DNA from: Pseudomonadota bacterium
GTDB lineage: Bacteria > Pseudomonadota > Gammaproteobacteria > Burkholderiales > Burkholderiaceae_D
DNA length: 55,950 bases
Assembly: GCA_021821365.1 (NCBI GenBank)
Contig: JAKACN010000003.1
Coordinates: 1-55,950 of the forward strand
Reading direction: 5' to 3'
The position numbers and the translations under genes were made by a program. Below the pieces are notes generated by a model. The model worked only from the letters and a program-made list of their open reading frames with translations. It did no database searches and had not been told where the DNA came from. Of this stretch, positions 9,030-18,499 are shown piece by piece. Each line of letters starts with the position of its first letter. Position 1 is the stretch's first letter.

Positions 9030-9724
9030 CTGAACTTTCTCCCGTTGCACTGCTGGTCGAGGACGAGCCGCAGATCCGGCGTTTCGTCCGCACGGCGCTC
9101 GAAGGCGAGGGATGGCAGGTCCACGAATCGGAGACAATGCGCCGCGGCCTGGTAGAGGCGGGCACGCGCAAGCCAAACCTCATCATTCTTGACCTCGGAC
9201 TGCCGGACGGCGATGGCATCGATTTCATCGCCGATGTTCGCCGGTGGTCCGCGACGCCGATCATCGTCCTGTCCGCGCGCACCGGCGAGAGCCAGAAGAT
9301 ACGGGCGCTGGACGCCGGTGCCGACGATTACCTCACCAAGCCGTTCGGCGTCGGTGAACTTCTTGCCCGCGTGCGCACCACGCAGCGACGTTTGCGACAG
9401 ATCGGCACCAGCCCCCAGGAATCCATCCAGTTCGGCGACGTGAAGGTCGACCTGGCGGCACGCCTTGTCACGAAGGACGGGCACGTGGTGCACCTGACAC
9501 CCACCGAATATCGACTGTTGACGACGCTGGTGCGGAACGTGGGCCGTGTCGTGACAAACCGCCAGCTGCTGCACGAGGTCTGGGGGCCGACGCACTCGGA
9601 AAGCAGCCACTATCTCCGCATTTACATGGGCCACCTACGGCAAAAGCTTGAAGATGATCCCGCGCAGCCGCGTTACCTGCTCACGGAAACCGCGGTGGGA
9701 TATCGCCTGCTGATTCCCGCGTAG
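9026..9724 (+). CDS. kdpE: DNA-binding response regulator KdpE
   Basis: A 232-residue OmpR/PhoB-type regulator. The receiver domain has VEDEPQIRRF, phosphoacceptor Asp56 in LIILDLGLPDGDG, and the conserved lysine in DDYLTKPFG. The C-terminal winged helix contains LTPTEYRLLTTLVRNVGRVVTNRQLL and SHYLRIYMGHLRQKLE. Its ATG overlaps the kdpD stop, so translation is coupled. In Enterobacteria KdpE activates kdpFABC under potassium limitation. Here a KdpE-type repeat lies in front of the potassium transporter gene at 10597. The last 90 bp overlap the convergent gene at 9635-10378. Confidence 0.95.
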   Translation: MTELSPVALLVEDEPQIRRFVRTALEGEGWQVHESETMRRGLVEAGTRKPNLIILDLGLPDGDGIDFIADVRRWSATPIIVLSARTGESQKIRALDAGADDYLTKPFGVGELLARVRTTQRRLRQIGTSPQESIQFGDVKVDLAARLVTKDGHVVHLTPTEYRLLTTLVRNVGRVVTNRQLLHEVWGPTHSESSHYLRIYMGHLRQKLEDDPAQPRYLLTETAVGYRLLIPA

Positions 9725-10378
9725 CGGGATGGCCTCATCCGGGAACACCGCCCGGTACAGATCTTCCATTTCGCGCCGCAAGGCGACGTCCTCCGACGCG
9801 TATTCGACGGCAGCCAGTCCGCTCGCGAACGCGCAGGACAGGGCGTGCGTCGGTTGAATGGATACATCGGCCAGTCGGGCGCAGGGGATGGTCACAACGA
9901 ACGCGCGTATCCGCGCAATGTCATGAAGCGGGATGACCACGTCCGGGAATGCGATGACAAAGAGAACCTTCATGCGCGGATTGAACAGGCGGGCGGTATC
10001 GAGCCGTTGCCTCAAGGTGTCTTGCACGTGCTGTTCGAACTGCGCCGGGTGCAACAGCACAACCAGTTGATGGGCGAACACCAGCACGGAGCGCGCAGGC
10101 AAGGAATCGGCGGCATCGGCATCGATGATGACATCATCGTAATCGGATGCCATGCTTTCCAGCTGCCTCGCAACACCTTGCCGGGCCAGTTGCCGTGTGT
10201 GAAGGGCGGGCCGTGCGCCGGCGACCTGCCGGTCTTCGCCCCACAGGACGGAAAACTTGCGCGGATCGCCGTCCAGCAGCAATACCTGTTTTCCCCGGCG
10301 TGCGCGCATCACCGCCAGATTGGCTGCCAGCATGGATTTCACCACCCGGCCATGTCCGTCAGCAATGGCAATGATCAT
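9635..10378 (-). CDS. ParA/MinD-like ATPase with degenerate Walker A
   Basis: A 247-residue protein with a ParA/MinD/BcsQ-type fold. The N-terminus is MIIAIADGHGRVVKSMLAANLAV, followed by GKQVLLLDGDPRKFSVLW (A' motif) and DYDDVIIDADA (Walker B region). Where the family has KGGxGK[ST], this protein has HGRVVKS. The signature lysine is replaced by His and two glycines are lost, while the P-loop Lys and Ser remain. The frame is open upstream, but ATG 10378 fits the family start. It is convergent with kdpE, overlapping it by 90 bp, and divergent from the potassium transporter. It may have lost normal ATP turnover. Its role is unknown. Confidence 0.75.
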   Translation of the reverse strand: MIIAIADGHGRVVKSMLAANLAVMRARRGKQVLLLDGDPRKFSVLWGEDRQVAGARPALHTRQLARQGVARQLESMASDYDDVIIDADAADSLPARSVLVFAHQLVVLLHPAQFEQHVQDTLRQRLDTARLFNPRMKVLFVIAFPDVVIPLHDIARIRAFVVTIPCARLADVSIQPTHALSCAFASGLAAVEYASEDVALRREMEDLYRAVFPDEAIPLRGNQQAISHRGFREQVTRLRGIIFKLLP

Positions 10379-10520
10379 TTGCGGTTCCCAGGATGTGTTG
10401 ATGATCCTAGCGACATCCGTGTAAAAATTTTCTAAAAGAACGGCTCGCCCACGTAAACGGAGTGTATAAATCCGGCGACCTGCCCTGAGGCGTGCTAGCC
10501 CTGCACCGCCGACAACGCGA

Positions 10521-10541
10521 TTTTTTACGACTTTTTTACGA
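10521..10541 (+). promoter_or_regulatory. Candidate KdpE-binding direct repeat
   Basis: TTTTTTACGA occurs twice with one base between copies (10521-10530 and 10532-10541), an 11-bp period or one helical turn. Read as TTTACG-N5-TTTACG, it closely matches the enterobacterial KdpE site, which I recall as TTTATA-N5-TTTACA. It lies 56 bp before the potassium transporter start, in the spacer shared with the ParA-like gene, and kdpDE is next door. Confidence 0.7.
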
Positions 10542-10596
10542 ACAAACCGATATCGTGTCCCCTGCAGCAATCCCGTTGCGCATGTATCGAGGCAAA

Positions 10597-12555
10597 ATGA
10601 AAACGGCACGAATCCGGGAAATCGTACTGGGCAAACCACTTGATCCTCTCAAGACAGAAACCCGCCATTCATTGGCACTGATCGCATTTCTCGCATGGGT
10701 AGGCCTCGGTGCCGACGGCTTGTCCTCCTCGGCGTATGGACCGGAAGAAGCATTCAAGGCGCTGGGGCCGCATGGTCATTTCGGCCTGTACCTGGCGCTG
10801 GCGACCGCAGTCACCGTTTTCATCATTTCACTGGCCTACAACCAGATCATCGAACTGTTCCCGACAGGCGGTGGCGGATATCGCATCGCCACGGTCCTGA
10901 TCGGCCCCTATGCGGGGCTGGTGTCCGGCGCCGCGCTGATCGTCGACTACGTGCTGACGATCGCCATCTCGATTGCCAGCGGCGTCGATGCGCTGTTCAG
11001 CCTGCTTCCCCTGGGAGCCCAGACGTACAAGCTTGGCGTGGAAATGCTGGCGGTTGCCTTCCTGCTGTGGGCGAACCTGCGGGGCGCCAAGGAATCGATC
11101 AAGATCCTGCTGCCGATCTTCCTGGGTTTCGTGGTCACGCATCTTGTTGCAATCGTCTACGGCATTCTGGTTCACGCGGGCAGCATTCCCTCGCTGCTTC
11201 CCGATACCGTTCGCGAAACCCAAAAGATGGCTGCCGATACGGGCTGGGTGTTCACCATTGCCCTGCTGCTCAAGGCCTATTCACTGGGCGGCGGCACGTA
11301 CACAGGTATCGAAGCTGTCTCGAACAACGTCAATTCGCTGGCGGAGCCGCGTGTGCATACCGGCAAGGTGACGATGCTTTACATGGCATTCAGCCTGGCG
11401 TTCACGGCGGGTGGCATCATCCTGCTCTATCTGCTGTGGGCGGCGAAACCGGTTGAAGGGCAGACGCTCAATGCTGTTGTCTTCAACGCGATCCTGGCCG
11501 ACATGGGACTGCAAGGCGTCACTCTCAACGGCGCACTTTCCGCGGTGCTCGCCTTCGAAGCCGGTCTGCTGCTCGTGGCGGCAAATGCCGGCTTCCTGGG
11601 CGGACCGGCGGTGCTTGCCAACATGGCCGCCGACTCCTGGGTGCCGCACAAGTTCCGTTATCTGTCGACACGGCTCGTGACGCAGAACGGCGTCCTGGTG
11701 ATGGGGCTTGCGGCTTTCGCCGTCTTGTACTGGACGCGCGGCGTGGTTGGCTTGCTGGTGGTCCTGTACAGCATCAACGTATTCCTGACATTCACGCTTT
11801 CGCTTGCCGGCCTTTGCCGCTACTGGATCAAGCACCGCAACGACGACCGCAAATGGCTGCGACGCTTCGTGCTGTCCGCCACCGGGCTGGTCGTCACCGC
11901 GAGCATCCTGGTCGTGACCGTGGTCGAGAAGTTTTTCGAAGGCGGCTGGGCCACCATCCTGATCACCACCATCGTCATTGCGGTATGCCTGTATGTGAAA
12001 GGCCATTACGTCGAGACCAAGGAAAAGATCCGCGCGGTGGACGACGTGTTCGCCCACCAGCCGTTCGGACCGCATGCCGGTAGCGTCATCCCGAACCCGG
12101 CGGACCAGACGGCAGTGTTCATCGTTGGATCTTCTCGCGGCGGGGGATTGCACGCGCTGCTCTGGGTGCAGCGCATGTTTCCGGGGCACTTCAAGAACTT
12201 CATCTTCGTCAATGCCCGCACCGTGGATTCGCATGCCTACGGCAGCGAAGCCGTCGTCGAGCACATGCGGGCGGAGGCGGTGGCCACGCTCAAGTACTTC
12301 GTCGACTTTTGCCACAGCTACGGCATGGCATCCGAGTCTTACCTGGGATTCGGCACGGATGCCGTGGCGGACATCACTCGCCAATGCCAGAAGATCGCCG
12401 AAACGTATCCGAATGCGATCTTCTTCACCAGCAACCTGATCTTCCAGAACGACAACTGGTTTACGCGACTGCTGCATAATCAGGCGGCGCTCGCCATCCA
12501 GCGGCGCCTGCATTTTCAAGGCCTGCAGATGATCATCCTGCCGATGAAAGTCTGA
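10597..12555 (+). CDS. KimA/KUP-like potassium transporter (APC superfamily)
   Basis: A 652-residue inner-membrane transporter with about 12 membrane segments and a cytoplasmic, universal-stress-like C-terminal domain from about residue 500. The N-terminus IVLGKPLDPLKTETRHSLAL, followed by DGLSSSAYGPEEAF, FPTGGGGYRIA and LIVDYVLTIAISIASGVDA, resembles Bacillus subtilis KimA (YdaO), a proton-coupled K+ importer. General databases often call such proteins APC amino-acid permeases. Several upstream starts are in frame. ATG 10597 has GAGG five bases ahead, and ATG 10582 is the alternative. Position beside kdpDE and the KdpE-type repeat support potassium as the substrate. Confidence 0.85.
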   Translation: MKTARIREIVLGKPLDPLKTETRHSLALIAFLAWVGLGADGLSSSAYGPEEAFKALGPHGHFGLYLALATAVTVFIISLAYNQIIELFPTGGGGYRIATVLIGPYAGLVSGAALIVDYVLTIAISIASGVDALFSLLPLGAQTYKLGVEMLAVAFLLWANLRGAKESIKILLPIFLGFVVTHLVAIVYGILVHAGSIPSLLPDTVRETQKMAADTGWVFTIALLLKAYSLGGGTYTGIEAVSNNVNSLAEPRVHTGKVTMLYMAFSLAFTAGGIILLYLLWAAKPVEGQTLNAVVFNAILADMGLQGVTLNGALSAVLAFEAGLLLVAANAGFLGGPAVLANMAADSWVPHKFRYLSTRLVTQNGVLVMGLAAFAVLYWTRGVVGLLVVLYSINVFLTFTLSLAGLCRYWIKHRNDDRKWLRRFVLSATGLVVTASILVVTVVEKFFEGGWATILITTIVIAVCLYVKGHYVETKEKIRAVDDVFAHQPFGPHAGSVIPNPADQTAVFIVGSSRGGGLHALLWVQRMFPGHFKNFIFVNARTVDSHAYGSEAVVEHMRAEAVATLKYFVDFCHSYGMASESYLGFGTDAVADITRQCQKIAETYPNAIFFTSNLIFQNDNWFTRLLHNQAALAIQRRLHFQGLQMIILPMKV

Positions 12556-12830
12556 TCGGAGCGCCAAAGCCGCGCGGGCCGCTCCGCCAGGCACCGCACT
12601 ACCCCTGACAAGTGCCGCCGAAGCCATGGATGGAACGAACTGTCGGTCAAATACGACGTTCTTGCCCCAACGCGTGCCATATTTGCAACTTGGAAATAAT
12701 ATTGGTGTTATGATAAACCGCCTCCCGATCCTGAAGTATCTTCTCAAGAAGTGCGGTTATGTCATTGATTTAGCATCCGGAGTCGCGTTGTCATCTTTTC
12801 AATGCGATGTGAGCTTCCCAAGTGCAGACG

Positions 12831-14975
12831 ATGGACACTACGTTTTCCGATATCCAGTCCCGCCTGATTGCCGCAAACCTGCCTGCGTTGCCGCAGGTAC
12901 TGGTGCGGCTGGTCAACCATTGTGAAGCGGAGGATGCTGGAATCGGGTCGCTCGCCGAACTGCTTTCGCAGGATGCCGCGCTCTCGGCAAAAGTCCTGCG
13001 TGTCGCATCCAGCCCCGCCTATCGCCGCGGTCCGGTAGCGGCAAACCTCGAACAGGCGCTGACGACCATCGGCATCGACATGGTGCGCACCATGCTGCTC
13101 ACCGAATCCGTCTACCAGACCTTCAACGGCTTCGCGGCCACGCGCGGCCTTGACCTTCGGCCCTTCTGGTCGCATGCCATCGCCACTGCAATCACCGCGC
13201 GCGCTATCGCCGGCAGGCTGGGCTATGCGCAAACGGAGGAAGCCTATCTCGCCGGACTGCTCCACGATATCGGCCGGCTGGCGCTGGCCACGGTCGCGCC
13301 GGACGAGTATGCGGGCAATTTCCACGCGGAAGATGGCCAGGCGCTGTGCGCGACGGAAGAGCGCACATTGGAAATCACCCATCCCGAGGCGGGCGCGCTG
13401 CTCATCGAAGGGCTGGCGCTGGACTCTTTCCTGGCCGACAGCATCCGCTATCACCATGAACCGCTGGAGCGATTGCAGACTGCGCATCCATTGGTGCGAC
13501 TGACTGCCCTCGCGGACGCCGTCGCCACACATGCCAGCTCCCCCAACGGCATTCCGGACGATGTAGCGCGCGCGGCCGGCTTCACGCCGGAAGAAGCGCG
13601 CGAGCACGCTTGCACGCTGGCGGAGCAGATTGCACATCTTGCGGCTTCACTGGGCATCGAAGTGCCAAAAGATACCGGCGCCGCATTGGCCGCCCGTCGC
13701 ACGCTGACGCAGACATCGATCCTCGGCAGCGACCTGCTCCACGAGAAGATGCGCGACCTGATGCTGGTGTCGAAAACCGCCGAAGAACTGCGCAAGTTCC
13801 AGGAAGCGGACGCATGCACGCGCGCCGTCGTGAAATCGTCCGTCATCCTGTTCGGATTCTCCGATGCGATCGTGCTCTCGGCCACGGACGGCGGCGATAC
13901 CCTCGCGCCCGCCGCACTGGAAGACGGCCGCATGCGCCTCGCCGGCTTGTCGCTGCCGCTGGACGAAGACAATATTGCCGGCATGGCGGCCCTGCATGGC
14001 ACGGTGGCGTTCCATATTCCCCCGCGCATTGCCTCGGTCGTCGAGGACCAGCTGCTGCGCTATTTCAGGACGGACGCACTCGTAGCGCTGCGCCTCTCCC
14101 CACCGCAGGAACAGCCGGTGGTACTGCTGGGCGCAATGAGCGCAGGCCAGGCGCAGCTCTTGCGGACCAGGCATCATCTGCTCGGCGCCTTCGGCCGCCA
14201 GTCCGGCGCCATACTCGGCCAGGCCCTACGTCCAGGCATGCAGGACAATGATGCAAACTTGCCGGACGCGGCCATTGCTGGTGAATTCCAGCTTGCAGCG
14301 CGACGCGTCGCGCATGAGGTCAACAATCCGCTGTCGATCATCAAGAACTACCTCGCTCTGCTGGACCGCAAGGCAAGCACCAGCCAGACCATCGACGATG
14401 AATTGTCGGTCATGGCGGAGGAGGTTGAACGGGTAGCGCAGATCGTCAACGATTTCGCACGGCAGCATCAGGCGCCGCCGGAAGACAATGCCGATGTCAA
14501 TGGCGCGCTCGCCCATGCCGCTCGCATCTTTTCCGAGAGCGGGTCGCTGCACCCGGAAGTGCGCATCGCGCATCACGCATCGCGTGAACCTATCCGCGCC
14601 GCCATCGATCCGCGCGTTTTCAACCAGATCCTGGTGAACCTGGTGAAGAATGCCAACGAAGCGATGGCCAACGGCGGCCGTATCGATTTGCGCAACGCGG
14701 GGCTGGTTCCGCGCGACGGCAGGCAATGGGTTTCCGTCAGCGTGGCCGATACCGGCCCCGGCATACCGGACGCATTGCGGCACCGCATGTTTTCACCGGT
14801 CGCCAGTACGAAAGAAGGGCCCAACAGAGGCCTCGGACTTTCCATCGTGCACGACCTGGTGACCAAGGCAGGCGGACGGGTCAGCTGCCGCAGCAGCAAT
14901 GCCGGCACCGTGTTCGATATCCTCTTGCGCCCGGCTCCCTCCCATGCCCAGTCCGAATCTGGAGACCACGGATGA
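12831..14975 (+). CDS. HDOD-domain histidine kinase
   Basis: A 714-residue cytoplasmic signalling protein. Residues about 10-210 form an HDOD domain (LPALPQVLVRLVNHCE, LSQDAALSAKVLRVASSP, and an intact HD in AGLLHDIGRLAL). A GAF-like middle follows. The kinase has His495 in VAHEVNNPLSIIKNYLALL and ATPase boxes NLVKNANEAM, VADTGPGIP and NRGLGLSIVHDLV. No membrane segment is visible. GTG 12822 is an alternative start, and neither has a strong ribosome site. The stop overlaps the next start by ATGA, so its partner is almost certainly the receiver protein that follows. HDOD-kinase fusions usually feed into c-di-GMP or motility control. Confidence 0.9.
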   Translation: MDTTFSDIQSRLIAANLPALPQVLVRLVNHCEAEDAGIGSLAELLSQDAALSAKVLRVASSPAYRRGPVAANLEQALTTIGIDMVRTMLLTESVYQTFNGFAATRGLDLRPFWSHAIATAITARAIAGRLGYAQTEEAYLAGLLHDIGRLALATVAPDEYAGNFHAEDGQALCATEERTLEITHPEAGALLIEGLALDSFLADSIRYHHEPLERLQTAHPLVRLTALADAVATHASSPNGIPDDVARAAGFTPEEAREHACTLAEQIAHLAASLGIEVPKDTGAALAARRTLTQTSILGSDLLHEKMRDLMLVSKTAEELRKFQEADACTRAVVKSSVILFGFSDAIVLSATDGGDTLAPAALEDGRMRLAGLSLPLDEDNIAGMAALHGTVAFHIPPRIASVVEDQLLRYFRTDALVALRLSPPQEQPVVLLGAMSAGQAQLLRTRHHLLGAFGRQSGAILGQALRPGMQDNDANLPDAAIAGEFQLAARRVAHEVNNPLSIIKNYLALLDRKASTSQTIDDELSVMAEEVERVAQIVNDFARQHQAPPEDNADVNGALAHAARIFSESGSLHPEVRIAHHASREPIRAAIDPRVFNQILVNLVKNANEAMANGGRIDLRNAGLVPRDGRQWVSVSVADTGPGIPDALRHRMFSPVASTKEGPNRGLGLSIVHDLVTKAGGRVSCRSSNAGTVFDILLRPAPSHAQSESGDHG

Positions 14976-17194
14976 ACGCACAGAACGCACCGTCACTCGT
15001 TTCCGCGACCGCGCCCGATTTCAGCACGCTGAACGACCTGCCGTCCATCGCCCCGGCCGTGCCGCGCCTGCTGCTGGTGGACGACGAACCGCGCCTGTTG
15101 TCCAGCCTGGCGGCACTGCTCGACGGCGCCGGTTACGAATTGACCACCGCCGGCGGCGGACACGAAGCGATCGCCATGCTCACCCGCCTGCATTACGACC
15201 TGGTGCTGCTCGATCTGCGCATGCCGGGCGTCTCCGGCCATGACGTCATGGACTTCATCAACGAGCGCGGCATCGACACTGACGTCATCGTCCTGAGCGG
15301 AGACAGCGGCATCGAGGCAGCGATCGGCGCCATCAACCGCCGCGCCTATGGTTATCTGCGCAAGCCCTACCGGCATGACGAACTGTTCAGCCTGGTAGGC
15401 AACGCTCTCGAACGCCGCCGTCTTTCAGCCGAGAATCGCGAGTTCGCCTGGCGGCTCGAACGCTCGGAGAAGCTGTACCGCTTCCTGGTCGACAGCTCTC
15501 CCGACATCATCTACACCCTCGACCCCGAGGGCCGCTTCACCTACGTCAACCGCCGCGTGACCGAATTGCTCGGGTTCGAACGCCATGAGCTGATCGGTGC
15601 GTCGTACACCACGATCGTGCACGACGATGACCTCGAGCGTGCGCGCTATGTCTTCAACGAACGCCGGGTCGGGGAACGCGCCACGCACAACGTGGAACTT
15701 CGCCTGAAATGCGCCGACCCGATGAAGGCGCGCACCTTCGAGACATCGCTGCGCACCATTTCGTTCAACTCCATCGGCATGTACCTGAACACCGGCAATC
15801 AGGGCGCGGTGGAGTACACCGGCACCTACGGGATCGCGCGCGACGTCACGGAGAAACGTCGCAGTGAGGAGGTCATCGCCTATCAGGCCTGGCATGACAT
15901 CCTCACCGATCTGCCGAATCGCGCATTGTTCCGCGACCGCCTGGATCTGGCCATCGTGCAGGCGCGGCGCCGGGAGGAACAGCTCGCCCTGATGTTCATC
16001 GACCTGGACCGCTTCAAGACAGTGAACGATTCGCTCGGACACCTGAAAGGCGACGAGCTCCTGCGGCAGGTTGCCGCCCGCCTCAAGCGCTGCATTCGCA
16101 AGGGCGACACACTGGCGCGCCTGGGCGGCGACGAATTCGTGGTGCTCATGCCCGAACTGCGCGATCGCGCGGCCGCTTCGCTGGTCGCACAAAAATTCCT
16201 GCAGGTGCTGGCAGTGCCTTTCATGCTGGACGGCACCATGCTTCACGTCTCCGCAAGCATCGGCATCGCGGTATTCCCCGAGGACGGCGAGAAGATCGAC
16301 GACCTGATCCGTCATGCGGACATGGCGATGTACAAGGTAAAAGGGGAAGGAAAGAACGGATTCGGCTTCTACGACCGTGCCCAGGTCGACGCCGCACATG
16401 ACAAGGTCCTGCTGGAGCAGGACTTGCGCCGTGGTTTCAAGGCGGGTGAACTCGACATGTATTACCAGCCGCAGGTCGACGCCAGGACCGGCGAAGTCAT
16501 TGCCGCCGAAGCGCTCATGCGCTGGAACCATCCAACGCGTGGCGTGCTCGCCGCGGGTGAGTTCCTGCCGCTGGCCGAAGAGGCCGGTCTGATGGTGCCC
16601 TTCAGCGACTGGATGGTGGACAGGGTGTGCCGCGACATCCGCCGCCTGCACGACGAAGGCAAGGAAGACGTCCGGATCTCGATCAACATGTCGCCGACCT
16701 GTCTCATGCGCGACCACTTCTTCCGTGCGCTGACGAACGCCATCGAAACGCACCAGGTGCCGGCGACCCGGCTGGAAGTCGAGATCACCGAGAACGTCTG
16801 CATCCGCGACCCCGAGACCGCAGCCAAGCATTTGAAAGCGCTGAGCGCCCTCGGCGTACGCATTGCGATCGACGATTTCGGTACCGGTTATTCGTCGCTG
16901 GCCTACCTGCAGCGCTTCCCTGTCAATACGCTCAAGATCGATCAGACCTTCGTCCGCGAGATCGGTCATGACGACGGGCATTTCCCGGTGGTGCTCGCCG
17001 TCATCGCCATCGCCAGGGGCCTGAAGCTCGACCTGGTTGCCGAAGGCGTGGAGTCGGAACTGCAGGCGCGCTATCTCAAGCAGGCGGGATGCCGGATCAT
17101 GCAAGGCTTCCTGTACCACATGCCACTGCGACTCGAACAGTTCAGCGGTTTGCTGAAGGAACAGGCATCGGCGCGCCGGACGGGAGCCGGATGA
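14972..17194 (+). CDS. REC-PAS-GGDEF-EAL dual c-di-GMP enzyme
   Basis: A 740-residue protein combining a receiver (Asp81 in LVLLDLRMPG), a PAS domain (about 165-290), a diguanylate cyclase domain and a phosphodiesterase domain. The cyclase motif GGDEF is intact at 385-389. The product-inhibition I-site RKGD lies five residues before it. The phosphodiesterase EAL is at 513-515 (AEALMRWNHP), with ITENVCI, IDDFGTGYSSL and VAEGVE also present, so both activities look possible. It overlaps the HDOD-kinase gene upstream and the Sel1 gene downstream by ATGA. The kinase probably phosphorylates the receiver and sets the balance between making and degrading c-di-GMP. Confidence 0.95.
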   Translation: MNAQNAPSLVSATAPDFSTLNDLPSIAPAVPRLLLVDDEPRLLSSLAALLDGAGYELTTAGGGHEAIAMLTRLHYDLVLLDLRMPGVSGHDVMDFINERGIDTDVIVLSGDSGIEAAIGAINRRAYGYLRKPYRHDELFSLVGNALERRRLSAENREFAWRLERSEKLYRFLVDSSPDIIYTLDPEGRFTYVNRRVTELLGFERHELIGASYTTIVHDDDLERARYVFNERRVGERATHNVELRLKCADPMKARTFETSLRTISFNSIGMYLNTGNQGAVEYTGTYGIARDVTEKRRSEEVIAYQAWHDILTDLPNRALFRDRLDLAIVQARRREEQLALMFIDLDRFKTVNDSLGHLKGDELLRQVAARLKRCIRKGDTLARLGGDEFVVLMPELRDRAAASLVAQKFLQVLAVPFMLDGTMLHVSASIGIAVFPEDGEKIDDLIRHADMAMYKVKGEGKNGFGFYDRAQVDAAHDKVLLEQDLRRGFKAGELDMYYQPQVDARTGEVIAAEALMRWNHPTRGVLAAGEFLPLAEEAGLMVPFSDWMVDRVCRDIRRLHDEGKEDVRISINMSPTCLMRDHFFRALTNAIETHQVPATRLEVEITENVCIRDPETAAKHLKALSALGVRIAIDDFGTGYSSLAYLQRFPVNTLKIDQTFVREIGHDDGHFPVVLAVIAIARGLKLDLVAEGVESELQARYLKQAGCRIMQGFLYHMPLRLEQFSGLLKEQASARRTGAG

Positions 17195-18441
17195 TGGAAT
17201 CGGCGACGGCAACACGGGTCGAGACGTCGGCGCAAAACGGTACGCCCGAGGCGCAGTTCGCGCTCGCGCTCATGTACCTGCTCGGCCGCGGCATGCCGCG
17301 CGACGAACAGCAGGGTGTCGCATGGCTGGAGAAGGCTGCCGCGCAAGATCATGCGGAAGCGCAATTTCATCTTGGCGCACGTCATGCTGCCGGCCAAGGC
17401 GTTGAAAAAGATGCCGGCATGGCGGCCAACTGGTATCGCAAGGCCGCAACGCAAGGGAACGCCAAGGCCCAGTACAGTCTCGGGCTGATGTTGTATAGCA
17501 GGCCCGGCGCAAGCACCGACCAGAAACGCGAGGCGATTGCCTGGTTCGAAAAAGCCGCCGGCAGCGGCCATGCCGGGGCGCAGAACAATCTCGGCCTGAT
17601 CCATGCAAACGGCAGCGATGCGCCGCGCGACTATCGCAAGGCGATGGACTTGTTCGCGCGCGCCGCGGCACAGGGCGATGCCGCCGCGCAGAACAACCTC
17701 GGCGTCCTGTACGGCAGCGGCAGGGGCGTGCCGCAGAATCATGTGCAGGCCGCCGGCTGGTACGCGAAGTCCGCGGCCCTCGGCCACGCTGCCGCCCAGT
17801 ACAATCTGGCAAGCCTGTACGAGACGGGCAGGGGTGTCGGACAGAATCTCGGCGTGGCTGCCAGGTGGTATCGCAAGGCGGCCGAGCAGGGACACCTGAA
17901 GGCCCAGCTCAGCCTGGCACAGATCCTCGGTGGCGGCAACGGCCTGCCAAAGGACACGGCCGAGGCCCTGTCCTGGTACCGCACGGCGGCCGAGCGCGGC
18001 CATGCGGAAGCCCGGTTGCAGACGGCGAAAATCCTTGATGCGGGGGACGGCATTGCCCGCGACACGCATGAAGCCTTGCGCTTCTACGAGCTCGCAGCCC
18101 AACAGGGCATGGCGGAGGCCCAGCTTCGCCTCGGCGTGTTCTACGACTGCGGCGTCGATGTCGACAAGGATGACGAAGCCGCCTTCCACTGGTACGGGAG
18201 GGCGGCCGCGCAGGGAAGCGCGCGCGCGCAATTCAACCTTGGCCTGATGCTTGCGCACGGACAGGGAACGGCGGTCGACCTGGTGCGAGCCTGGCAATGG
18301 CTGAACCTCGCCGAAGCGGCCGGACTGTCACGCGCCGCGCGTCATCGGCGCGCCATCGAAGCACGGCTGTCGGCGCAGGATCTCGCCGCCGCGAAAGCCG
18401 CGGCAGCCGAGTGGACACCCCGCCCCGGCAAAACCGGGTAA
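17191..18441 (+). CDS. Sel1-repeat protein
   Basis: A 416-residue protein made almost entirely of about ten Sel1-like repeats of roughly 36 residues, such as AQYNLASLYETGRGVGQNLGVAARWYRKAAEQGH. Sel1 arrays form curved scaffolds for protein-protein contact. There is no signal peptide, so it is probably cytoplasmic. The chosen ATG overlaps the stop of the c-di-GMP enzyme gene and is preceded by GGGAGCCGG. An in-frame start further up would lie inside the previous gene. As third gene of the unit it is a likely scaffold or output partner of the kinase and cyclase. Confidence 0.9.
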   Translation: MMESATATRVETSAQNGTPEAQFALALMYLLGRGMPRDEQQGVAWLEKAAAQDHAEAQFHLGARHAAGQGVEKDAGMAANWYRKAATQGNAKAQYSLGLMLYSRPGASTDQKREAIAWFEKAAGSGHAGAQNNLGLIHANGSDAPRDYRKAMDLFARAAAQGDAAAQNNLGVLYGSGRGVPQNHVQAAGWYAKSAALGHAAAQYNLASLYETGRGVGQNLGVAARWYRKAAEQGHLKAQLSLAQILGGGNGLPKDTAEALSWYRTAAERGHAEARLQTAKILDAGDGIARDTHEALRFYELAAQQGMAEAQLRLGVFYDCGVDVDKDDEAAFHWYGRAAAQGSARAQFNLGLMLAHGQGTAVDLVRAWQWLNLAEAAGLSRAARHRRAIEARLSAQDLAAAKAAAAEWTPRPGKTG

Positions 18442-18499
18442 CCGCTGAATCACGGCGTTGCCCCGCGCGTCCTTCGCCGCTATCCGGCCCCCTTGCCTT

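Noticed and set aside
12557-12586. Hairpin CGGAGCG...CGCTCCG just after the potassium transporter gene
   Set aside because: The 7-bp stem has a large loop and no T-run, so I do not call it a terminator.
12626-12925. 99-codon plus-strand frame before the HDOD-kinase gene
   Set aside because: It overlaps the start of the kinase gene by about 95 bp in another frame and has no ribosome site or recognisable sequence.
15425-17215. 596-codon minus-strand open frame
   Set aside because: It mirrors the REC-PAS-GGDEF-EAL gene, whose domains and motifs are intact. High GC content keeps the reverse frame open.
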